Assembly (NCBI RefSeq): GCF_003182475.1
Contig: NZ_QGTS01000008.1
Span: 124,001 to 188,000 of the forward strand
Origin: Mangrovibacter plantisponsor
GTDB taxonomy: Bacteria; Pseudomonadota; Gammaproteobacteria; Enterobacterales; Enterobacteriaceae
DNA length: 64,000 nucleotides
Reading direction: 5' to 3'
This document shows, piece by piece, positions 57,517 to 64,000 of this stretch (positions are counted from its first letter, which is position 1; each line of letters opens with the position of its first letter). The translations under genes were made by a program, and so were the position numbers. Under the pieces are notes generated by a model. That model saw only the letters and a program-made list of their open reading frames with translations. It was not told the origin of the DNA and ran no database searches.

Positions 57517-58570
57517 TGCATCCTCTTAATTCAGCCTGGGGTAAACGCCCAAGGATTCGGAAATACTTCCCTGCACGCCCGCACGGGCAGTCATCTTCAC
57601 CGAGCAAAATGCCTTCATCTTCAGTCAGCAACGAATGCCCGGGGTAGGATTCCGGGATAACAGACATCACCTGGACTATCCCGGGTTCACCCGCCGGGCA
57701 CACAGAAAAATCACGGGGATCCCGAATGATGATGTCGGAGAACACACTGGCATGAAGATGCCCGTGCTCACACTGCATGTAAATACAGCCTGTTTGTTCC
57801 ACCATTCCGTAATAATCGCACACACGGCTAATACCGCTTACAGCATGGAGCCGGTTGGCAAACTCATCCGGTGTAACAGCCTGGTTGTGTAACTTTTTCC
57901 AACCACCACCATGAATTAATATGCCTGCGGATAAATCAACTTTATTCCCGGAGCCAGCCAGAGCCTGGTAAAAGTGTTGCCAAACCATAAAGGTGAAGCC
58001 GAATAACAGTACGGGCTTACCTTGATATTTTTCTGCAAAGGCTTCTACTGCCTCCAGGTTTAACGTCATGTCATCATTCAGCGCCCAGGTGCGGTCAGCA
58101 CCAAAGATAGAAAAACCCAGAATACCCGCCCCCCGGGCCGAGAACATATTGCGGTCTTTCATTACCGAGGGTGCATCAATAATCAGCATTGGCATGCGGG
58201 CTGCCCCGGTAAACGCGCTGACAATTTTCACCAACACTTTTTGCTGGTTCGCCGCGGTAAGTTTATCAAGATAAATCTTTGATACGGCCTGGCCTGTTGT
58301 GCCAGAAGATGTCATGGTTTTGACAATGTCGTGTTCTGCAACACTTGCCAGCGACAGCTGTTTGAATAATGAAACAGGAATAAACGGAACGGTCTCTGGC
58401 GAAACAATTGACTGAGACGAAACACCCAGCCCGTCAAGGATCCGCTGGTACGGCTGGCAGGCTGTATAATGATGTGCGGTCAGCGCCTGCATTCTGCTGG
58501 TTATCCAGGCGCGTTTCTCATCGCGCGTTAGCGAAAATGGCGCATAGTTCAGCCAGTGCAGGTCATCCAC
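57491..58570 (-). CDS. LuxE-like acyl-protein synthetase
   Basis: 359-residue LuxE-family enzyme. LuxE activates a fatty acid with ATP and passes it to its own Cys and then to LuxC. The adenylation loop MTSSGTTGQAVSKIYLD (about 85-101), HGGGWKKL, CDYYGMVEQTGCIYMQCEHGH (about 250-270) and the C-terminal CPCGRAGKYFRILGRLPQAELRG are all as in LuxE. Paired with the LuxC-like gene, and its ATG shares a base with the stop of the ligase gene, so the three are coupled. Confidence 0.83.
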   Translation of the reverse strand: MDDLHWLNYAPFSLTRDEKRAWITSRMQALTAHHYTACQPYQRILDGLGVSSQSIVSPETVPFIPVSLFKQLSLASVAEHDIVKTMTSSGTTGQAVSKIYLDKLTAANQQKVLVKIVSAFTGAARMPMLIIDAPSVMKDRNMFSARGAGILGFSIFGADRTWALNDDMTLNLEAVEAFAEKYQGKPVLLFGFTFMVWQHFYQALAGSGNKVDLSAGILIHGGGWKKLHNQAVTPDEFANRLHAVSGISRVCDYYGMVEQTGCIYMQCEHGHLHASVFSDIIIRDPRDFSVCPAGEPGIVQVMSVIPESYPGHSLLTEDEGILLGEDDCPCGRAGKYFRILGRLPQAELRGCSDTYAAQF

Positions 58571-59979
58571 TATAAAGCCTCCAGTTGCGCGTACAGCGTC
58601 TTGCCTGAGGCATTTTTCGGGATAGTGTCTATTTGGCGAACATCGAAAGCTGAATGATGGAACTGAAACGTGCCGGTCAGAAACTGCTTGATTTCAACCG
58701 GCGAGTACGCCCCGGTTACCCACACCCGTATATGGTCATCTTCTCCGCCAACCGCACATTCAATGCCCGCGAAACTGGCTTTAAGACGATGTTCAATGTC
58801 ATCAAGCCCAACGCGGTTACCAAAAACTTTTAAGAACCTTTTTTTGCGCCCAACAATGGTATAGATACCCATGGTATCCCGGCTTGCCATATCCCCCGTG
58901 ACAAGACGCCCCTGGTTATCATCACCCCGGGCTAAATCTTCACGACAGATGGCGTAGCCCAGTGAAACATTGTCGCCATAATAAACCAACTCACCCACCA
59001 CATCGTTTTGGGTAATAACCTCGCCCTGCGCATCAAGCAGTTCAAAACACCCACCGGGAATGGCCTGCCCCATGGCACCGTTTTTCTCGATACACAAATC
59101 CGGGGGCAAAAAACCCATTCGTGAGGTCGCTTCGCACGCCCCATACATGACAAAGAAGCGTTTATTTTCTTGCTGTGCCCAGTGAGCAAACGCGTCCTGT
59201 AAAACAGGCGCCAGCTTTCCGCCTGCCTGAGTTAACGTGGTCAGGTGTGGTAATGCCATACGCATAAAACGCAGTTTATTCAGCATTTCGAAGGTATAAG
59301 GCACCCCAGAGAGAGATGTAGCCTGGTGAGTTTTAACAAATTGCCAGAACGGGCTTTGCAATGGGCTGGCTTTAGTCAGCAACAGCGTCGCACCCACTGC
59401 CAGGTGGCTATTGATAATCGACAACCCAAAAACATAATTCATAGGTAAATAGGCAACTGGCCGTTCATGCACGGTGATATCCAGGTAATCGACAATGCTG
59501 TCGCAGTTTGCCTGTAAATTACGGTACGTCTGCCTGACAAGTTTGGGGCTTCCCGTTGAACCAGAGGTGGTCATCAGTAACCCTAATTCATCCGGCATTT
59601 CTGGTGCCTGTTCACCCGTTTCTACCAGAACATAACCGGCATGACGCAGCACCACCTCACCAACTACCGCCCGGCTCTCTGGCTGCCACACATAACCTGG
59701 CCTCCAGACCGCGAACAGGTCCCGTGCAAGAGTGGCATCCAGCGCGTTATCCAGCATTAATGGCACAGCCCCGGCCCGCAGGCTCGCAAGGTACCCAACC
59801 AGCGCACCGGGTGTATTCTCACATAAACAAAACAGTAAAGTCCGCGGGCTCAGGCAGGCTGCCAGCCGGTCAACCAAATCAGATAATTGCAGGTAAGAAA
59901 CCTGTTGGCCGTCATCGTCTATTACCGCTGCCCGGTGATTAAATTCACTCGGCCAGTGCCAGAATGGGGGCTTACTCAT
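58570..59979 (-). CDS. AMP-forming acyl ligase / adenylation enzyme
   Basis: 469-residue member of the ANL superfamily (acyl-CoA synthetases and adenylation domains). The phosphate loop LLMTTSGSTGSPKLVRQTY (about 137-155), MYGACEATSRMGFLPP (A5 region, about 285-300), VTGDMAS and IVGRKKRFLKVFGNRVG (hinge) and the C-terminal catalytic Lys in IPKNASGKTLY are visible. It is short enough to be a free-standing loader of the adjacent acyl carrier protein. ATG 59979 lies inside the end of the transketolase gene (8-bp overlap), with AGGA upstream. Confidence 0.85.
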   Translation of the reverse strand: MSKPPFWHWPSEFNHRAAVIDDDGQQVSYLQLSDLVDRLAACLSPRTLLFCLCENTPGALVGYLASLRAGAVPLMLDNALDATLARDLFAVWRPGYVWQPESRAVVGEVVLRHAGYVLVETGEQAPEMPDELGLLMTTSGSTGSPKLVRQTYRNLQANCDSIVDYLDITVHERPVAYLPMNYVFGLSIINSHLAVGATLLLTKASPLQSPFWQFVKTHQATSLSGVPYTFEMLNKLRFMRMALPHLTTLTQAGGKLAPVLQDAFAHWAQQENKRFFVMYGACEATSRMGFLPPDLCIEKNGAMGQAIPGGCFELLDAQGEVITQNDVVGELVYYGDNVSLGYAICREDLARGDDNQGRLVTGDMASRDTMGIYTIVGRKKRFLKVFGNRVGLDDIEHRLKASFAGIECAVGGEDDHIRVWVTGAYSPVEIKQFLTGTFQFHHSAFDVRQIDTIPKNASGKTLYAQLEAL

Positions 59980-60943
59980 AGCAGGTGTCCTGTATTTTCC
60001 TGCTGACATGGCTGGGTGTCAGCCCATGTTGTTCCAGCATCCATTGGTAATCACCTGCATGCCCATAATACTGCCCGATACCGACAGGAAGCACTCTTGG
60101 CCCATGGGCCTGGAAACTACGCCATTCAGCAACCGCGCTCCCCAGGCCACCAATTGTACTGTGCTCTTCAACCGTTACCAGCCAGTTAAAATGCTGGAAA
60201 GCGGCCAGTGTCTCTGTATCAAGGGGTTTCAGGGTATGCATATCAATCACTGCGACATGCTTCCCTTGTTCTGCAAGGTCTTTTGCAGCACCCAGTGCAA
60301 CAGCCACCATACTCCCGGTAGCGACAATCGCAACATGCTCACCCTGCTGGAGAATATTGGCTTTGCCCGGAATAAATGTCGCCGGCTCGCGATACACCAC
60401 CGGTGCCCGCATTCCGCCGGTTAAACGCAGGTATACTGGCCCGTTCAGATTAGCGGCGACTTCGGTTAACTGTGCCGTCGCTGTTGCATCTGCAGGTGAT
60501 AAAATCGCCAACCCTGATATGGATCGCAGTGTTGCAATATCTTCAATGCCGTAATGCGTTACCCCAAACATACCCATCGCAAACCCGGAAGCCAGCCCCA
60601 CTACTTTTACATTCTCCTGGAGATAGCCAAGATAGTGGCGAACCTGTTCACATGACCGCAATGCGGCGAAATTGGCAAAAGTAGTGGCAAACGGAATAGT
60701 TTGTTGTGATGCCATTCCGGCAGCAACCCCAATCAGGTTCTGCTCTGCGATCCCGACATTAAAAAAACGTTCCGGGTACGCCGTACTGAAACGATCGAGA
60801 CCGGAGGTCAGCGCCAAATCAGCGGTCAGGGCTACAATGTCAGGATTTTCCGCCGCCAGACGCTGCAAGGCCATGCCAAAAGTCCCGCGGGTGCCCATCA
60901 TCGACCAGGCGCGAATATCTGCGGGTGAAATAGCCAGGCTCAT
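59972..60943 (-). CDS. Transketolase C-terminal subunit
   Basis: 323 residues corresponding to the pyrimidine-binding and C-terminal domains of transketolase. The catalytic Glu is in NVGIAEQNLIGVAAGMA (about 60-75), DRFSTAYPERFFN precedes it, and the C-terminal domain has ATGSMVAVAL and VEEHSTIGGLGSAV. Together with the next gene it makes a two-subunit thiamine-diphosphate enzyme, a form typical of specialised-sugar clusters and some bacteria and archaea, not of housekeeping TktA. It overlaps its partner by four bases. Likely transfers a two-carbon ketol unit in the making of an unusual sugar or side chain (inference). Confidence 0.88.
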   Translation of the reverse strand: MSLAISPADIRAWSMMGTRGTFGMALQRLAAENPDIVALTADLALTSGLDRFSTAYPERFFNVGIAEQNLIGVAAGMASQQTIPFATTFANFAALRSCEQVRHYLGYLQENVKVVGLASGFAMGMFGVTHYGIEDIATLRSISGLAILSPADATATAQLTEVAANLNGPVYLRLTGGMRAPVVYREPATFIPGKANILQQGEHVAIVATGSMVAVALGAAKDLAEQGKHVAVIDMHTLKPLDTETLAAFQHFNWLVTVEEHSTIGGLGSAVAEWRSFQAHGPRVLPVGIGQYYGHAGDYQWMLEQHGLTPSHVSRKIQDTCYE

Positions 60944-61761
60944 TGCGTGCCTCCTAATTCCTGTAGTGCCAGGTCATACTGCGCACGGGACATTTTATTG
61001 CGGTGCCAACCGTTGTTATGCTCCATAAAAGAAACCCCCTTTCCTTTGACTGTTCTGGCAACGATTGCTTTGGGTTTCCCGTTGGATGGCGTAGCCAGTG
61101 CGCCCAGAAGCGCATCAAGATCATGACCATCACATTCAATCACATGCCAGCCACAGCCTTGCCAAAGTGCCGGGAAATTCATCTCGACAGTTTCTTTGCA
61201 AGACCAGTCAGACTGGAAGCCATTACAATCAATAATCGCTGTAATGTTGCTTAATTTTTGGTGTGCTGCAAAAAGCGCACTTTCCCAAATAGAGCCTTCA
61301 TTGCACTCACCATCGCCCAGTACCACATAGTTATGCCAGGGTTGCTGGCGCTGGCGCTGTACCAGAGCAATCCCACAGGCGTAACCGATGCCATGGCCTA
61401 ACGAACCGCCTGCAAAATCAATACCTAATGCCGGATTCATTGGCGTCAGTGCGGGTAACAACGAACCACTGTGGTCGAATGTGGCAAGTTGTTCATCAGA
61501 CAAAACACCGTAGTGGTGTAAGGTGCAATACAACGCCAGTGCGGCGTGGCCTTTACTTAACAGCAGACGGTCACGCTCCGGCGAACCCATGTCAGACACC
61601 TGATAACGCATCACTTGCCCATACAGTGCCGTGGCGATTTCCACCATGGATAACGCAGGCCCCAGATGAACGCCATCAACGGGAGCCTGCCAGGCGGTAT
61701 GAATAATCGACTGGCGGATTTGTTGTGCCGCAGCTTGCAACACATCTGCTGTTTTTTTCAT
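60940..61761 (-). CDS. Transketolase N-terminal subunit
   Basis: 273 residues, the pyrophosphate-binding half of transketolase. The thiamine-diphosphate motif GDGECNEGSIWES...IIDCNGFQ (about 145-180) and the His-bearing LSKGHAALALYC (about 68) and GSLGHGIGYACG (about 115) are present. Four-base overlaps with both neighbours (reductase upstream, C-terminal subunit downstream) indicate translational coupling and equimolar synthesis. Confidence 0.9.
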   Translation of the reverse strand: MKKTADVLQAAAQQIRQSIIHTAWQAPVDGVHLGPALSMVEIATALYGQVMRYQVSDMGSPERDRLLLSKGHAALALYCTLHHYGVLSDEQLATFDHSGSLLPALTPMNPALGIDFAGGSLGHGIGYACGIALVQRQRQQPWHNYVVLGDGECNEGSIWESALFAAHQKLSNITAIIDCNGFQSDWSCKETVEMNFPALWQGCGWHVIECDGHDLDALLGALATPSNGKPKAIVARTVKGKGVSFMEHNNGWHRNKMSRAQYDLALQELGGTQ

Positions 61762-62501
61762 CGTAGACCACCATCCACTCTGATAACCTGCCCGGTGATG
61801 TAACTGGCAAGGTCTGATGCCAGAAACACAGCGGTTTCTGCAATTTCTGAAGGTAACCCGGCACGGCGCAGATCCGCCGCATTTTTCGCCTGCTCAATAA
61901 TGTGTTCTGGCATGGTAGACAACATATCGGTATCCGTGATGCCAGGCGCGATGCAGTTAGCCCGAATACCTGATTCACCCAGTTCAGCCGCTATCGATTT
62001 AGTCATCACTATCAGTGCAGCTTTAGACGCACCATAGGCTGACTTCCCGGGGTTACCATCCTCGCCTGCCGTTGAAGCAATATTCACAATACTGCCGCGC
62101 TTATTTCTTACCATCAGTTTGCTGATGTACTGGCTGAATAAGTAAACAGAAAAGAAGTTCACCTCAAACTGCTGGCGCAACTGTGTCTCACTGGTCATCT
62201 GAAACAGGCTGTTGAGCGTGATACCCGCATTATTTACCAGAGCGTCAATCGGCCGCTTGTCAGCCATAATTTGTTTAACCGCCAGTTTCATCGCGCTGGT
62301 GTCGGTCATATCAAAGAACAGTGGGATGATTTGCACACCGTAACGTTCTGCCGTCAGTGCCAGTGACGCGATATGCTCACTGTCTTCTTCACGCGCGTGG
62401 GCATAAATGGTGGCGCCATTGGCGGCGAATACATCAACCATTGCCCGGCCCATGCCGCGCCGGGTGCCTGTAATAATTACCGTCTTCCCTTGCAAAAACA
62501 T
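61758..62501 (-). CDS. FabG-like short-chain dehydrogenase/reductase 1
   Basis: 247-residue classical SDR. NAD(P) motif TGTRRGMG (11-18), NNAG (about 89), catalytic Ser in VNIASTAG (about 139), YGASK (about 153) and a C-terminal YITGQVIRVDGGLR. ATG 62501 has GGAGG eight bases upstream; the longer open frame is not conserved. Probably reduces a 3-keto group on an ACP-bound chain or a keto-sugar. It looks like a diverged duplicate of the next gene. Confidence 0.87.
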   Translation of the reverse strand: MFLQGKTVIITGTRRGMGRAMVDVFAANGATIYAHAREEDSEHIASLALTAERYGVQIIPLFFDMTDTSAMKLAVKQIMADKRPIDALVNNAGITLNSLFQMTSETQLRQQFEVNFFSVYLFSQYISKLMVRNKRGSIVNIASTAGEDGNPGKSAYGASKAALIVMTKSIAAELGESGIRANCIAPGITDTDMLSTMPEHIIEQAKNAADLRRAGLPSEIAETAVFLASDLASYITGQVIRVDGGLR

Positions 62502-62517
62502 GAATAAATCCTCCGGG

Positions 62518-63261
62518 TTATGCCATGCCGCCATCAATACGAATTGTCTGCCCGGTAACATAACTGGCGGCATCGCTCGCCAGCCACACCAGCACATTGG
62601 CAACCTCTTCCGGCAACCCTAACCGCTTCAGTTCACAACGGCTTAACTGCCGGGACATCGCCTCTTCAGGTAAGTCTTCAGTCATGGCGGTTTTGATTAC
62701 ACCGGGCGCAACCGCATTAACCCGGATCCCCTGCGGGCCGAGTTCCATAGACAGTGTTTTGGTCGCAGCAAGCCACGCAGCTTTGGAGGCAGCATAGGCC
62801 AGTTGCCCACTGTTGCCATCCAGCGCCGAAATGCTGGAGATATTGATAATGCTGCCACGCTTATTCCGTAGCATCAGGCGGGTCATATACTGCGTAAAAG
62901 CAATTTGCCCAAAGAAGTTAATCGCAAATGTCTTTTGTAACTGCGCCTGTGTCATCATGGGGAATAACGCATCAAAATTAGCCCCCGCGATGTTAACCAA
63001 TATATCTACGGGAACTTTACTTTTCTGAATGACGCCTGCCGCCTGCTTGATTGCCGTATCATCCAGTAAATCGAAAATAACTGGTGTGATAGTGACGTGA
63101 CAGACTTCAGCGAGCGCAGCCATATCTGCAAAAAATTGTGTATCCTCGTGCTGACAACAGGCGAATACATTCGCCCCCTGCTTTGCAAAAGCTTCAACGG
63201 TTGCTCTACCAATACCTTGTAAGGCACCGGTAATTACTGCATGTTTACCAGCCAGTAGCAT
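62518..63261 (-). CDS. FabG-like short-chain dehydrogenase/reductase 2
   Basis: 247-residue classical SDR, equal in length to its neighbour and sharing LMLRNKRGSI(I/V)NI and the C-terminal VTGQTIRIDGGM. Cofactor motif TGALQGIG, catalytic Ser in INISSISA, YAASK. One substitution of note: NIAG replaces NNAG. Lies 16 bp upstream of the other reductase and 18 bp after the ACP gene. Confidence 0.87.
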   Translation of the reverse strand: MLLAGKHAVITGALQGIGRATVEAFAKQGANVFACCQHEDTQFFADMAALAEVCHVTITPVIFDLLDDTAIKQAAGVIQKSKVPVDILVNIAGANFDALFPMMTQAQLQKTFAINFFGQIAFTQYMTRLMLRNKRGSIINISSISALDGNSGQLAYAASKAAWLAATKTLSMELGPQGIRVNAVAPGVIKTAMTEDLPEEAMSRQLSRCELKRLGLPEEVANVLVWLASDAASYVTGQTIRIDGGMA

Positions 63262-63279
63262 GTGACACGCTCCCGTTTA

Positions 63280-63519
63280 TCAGGCAATTTCGACATCGTA
63301 TTTCTGCAGAATTTCTTTCCCTTTCTCCCAGGAGGAGAAATCGATGATGTCATCGGTATCCATCATGATGTCGAAAGCATCTTCCAGCGCGGCAATCATG
63401 GTCATATGCCCCACTGAATCCCAGGCTGGCGTATCCTGGTATTTGTAGCCTGGTAGCATTTCCTCTGTGACTTCAAAAGTTTCAATAAAGATGCTGTTGT
63501 ACTTCGCCAGATTGCTCAT
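63280..63519 (-). CDS. Acyl carrier protein
   Basis: 79-residue acidic carrier protein with the phosphopantetheine attachment Ser35 in AWDSVGHMTMIAALE. Not the housekeeping AcpP (motif DSLD), but of the specialised type found in polysaccharide and glycosylation clusters. AGGAG lies before the ATG. Probably carries the acyl group activated by the ligase and processed by the reductases. Confidence 0.9.
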   Translation of the reverse strand: MSNLAKYNSIFIETFEVTEEMLPGYKYQDTPAWDSVGHMTMIAALEDAFDIMMDTDDIIDFSSWEKGKEILQKYDVEIA

Positions 63520-63540
63520 GGTTAACTCCTGAAAAATGAC

Positions 63541-64000
63541 TCACCGCTGTGGTGAAGATTTAAAAACTTTGCCCTGATCATTGTTGCGCATGGCGCGTGC
63601 CGGGTTTCCCAGCACAATCGTGGACTCACTCACCGGGTTAAAAACTGCCGACCCCATTCCGATAATCGCGTCATGCCCTATCGCGGTTTTCTCTTTGATG
63701 GCGCTGTTCATGCCAATAAACACACGGTCCCCGGTAATGCAGCCACCAGCCAGCATCACCTGGCTTGATACCACACAGTGCTGCCCTATTTTTGTGTCAT
63801 GCCCAACACAGGCTCTTGGCTGAACTAATGAATTTCGCCCCAGAACGACATTGCAGGAAATAAAAGCGCCGGTGCACACAATGCACCCTGCCTCAATCAC
63901 CGTAGTCTGAGGGACAAACACATCCGGGTGGATCAATGTAGCCAGTTGAAAATCAGCACTGAGTTTGTCTGCTAACTGATGACGCAAAGACGGCTCACCC
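63541..64000 (-). CDS. NeuD/PglD-family sugar acyltransferase (partial, cut by window end)
   Basis: Left-handed beta-helix acyltransferase of the NeuD/PglD family. At least eight hexapeptide turns are visible (VFVPQTTVIEAGCIVCTGAFIS..., KIGQHCVVSSQVMLAGGCITG, AIGHDAIIGMGSAVF), ending with LGNPARAM. The frame is open to the window edge, and GEPSLRHQLADKL is an internal part of such proteins, so the N-terminal Rossmann-like domain lies beyond 64000. It would transfer an acyl group from CoA or ACP to an amino group of a nucleotide sugar. Confidence 0.85.
   Translation of the reverse strand, partial: GEPSLRHQLADKLSADFQLATLIHPDVFVPQTTVIEAGCIVCTGAFISCNVVLGRNSLVQPRACVGHDTKIGQHCVVSSQVMLAGGCITGDRVFIGMNSAIKEKTAIGHDAIIGMGSAVFNPVSESTIVLGNPARAMRNNDQGKVFKSSPQR

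Overview
The window is a chromosomal segment of an Enterobacteriaceae bacterium. Gene content and order closely follow the Escherichia coli flhDC-fliA region: argS, flhBAE, cheZYBR-tap-tar, cheW-cheA-motBA, flhDC, otsBA, araFGH, ftnB, yecJ, azuC, yecR, ftnA, yecH, tRNA-Leu/Cys/Gly, pgsA, uvrC, uvrY, yecF, sdiA, tcyN-tcyL-dcyD-tcyJ(fliY), fliZ and fliA. Most products align from end to end with E. coli proteins I recognise, but the spelling differs enough, and enough genes are inserted or missing, that this is another genus. I cannot name the species.

Layout. 1-3.3 kb: argS and a convergent GH105 unsaturated rhamnogalacturonyl hydrolase. 3.3-20.9 kb: flagellar export (flhBAE), chemotaxis and motor genes, all on the minus strand except a dicarboxylate/amino-acid:cation symporter inserted between tar and cheW. 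FlhDC heads this block; near-consensus sigma-28 promoters precede tar, motA (inside flhC) and fliA. The motA leader has a sigma-28 promoter followed by an intrinsic terminator, the architecture of the MotR sRNA. 21.9-29.3 kb: trehalose synthesis (otsBA), an SdaC/TdcC-type amino-acid transporter and the arabinose ABC importer araFGH. 30-45.7 kb: a mosaic of conserved small genes (ftnB, yecJ, azuC, yecR, ftnA, yecH, yqfB) and accessory genes: a GPH sugar symporter, an RpiB-like isomerase, a GGDEF-EAL protein, a TrkH-type potassium transporter beside a two-component system, a DapA/NanA-family aldolase and an iron alcohol dehydrogenase. 45.8-56.2 kb: tRNAs, pgsA-uvrC-uvrY, yecF, sdiA, the cystine/D-cysteine genes and fliAZ.

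56.3-64.0 kb: the most notable region. Where E. coli has fliC next to fliA there is a tightly coupled minus-strand operon: a NeuD/PglD-type acyltransferase (cut by the window edge), an acyl carrier protein, two FabG-like reductases, a split transketolase, an acyl-adenylating enzyme, a LuxE-like acyl-protein synthetase and a LuxC-like acyl reductase. Its position and content indicate the fliA-proximal half of a flagellin-modification island that makes an unusual acyl decoration.

Features absent from a long-ORF view include the 27-residue azuC gene with its own promoter and terminator, a candidate ~78-nt sRNA at 42.5 kb, a period-15 tandem repeat upstream of ftnB, a CRP site upstream of flhDC and an AraC-type direct repeat near araF. 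No CRISPR array, rRNA, insertion sequence or prophage was seen.
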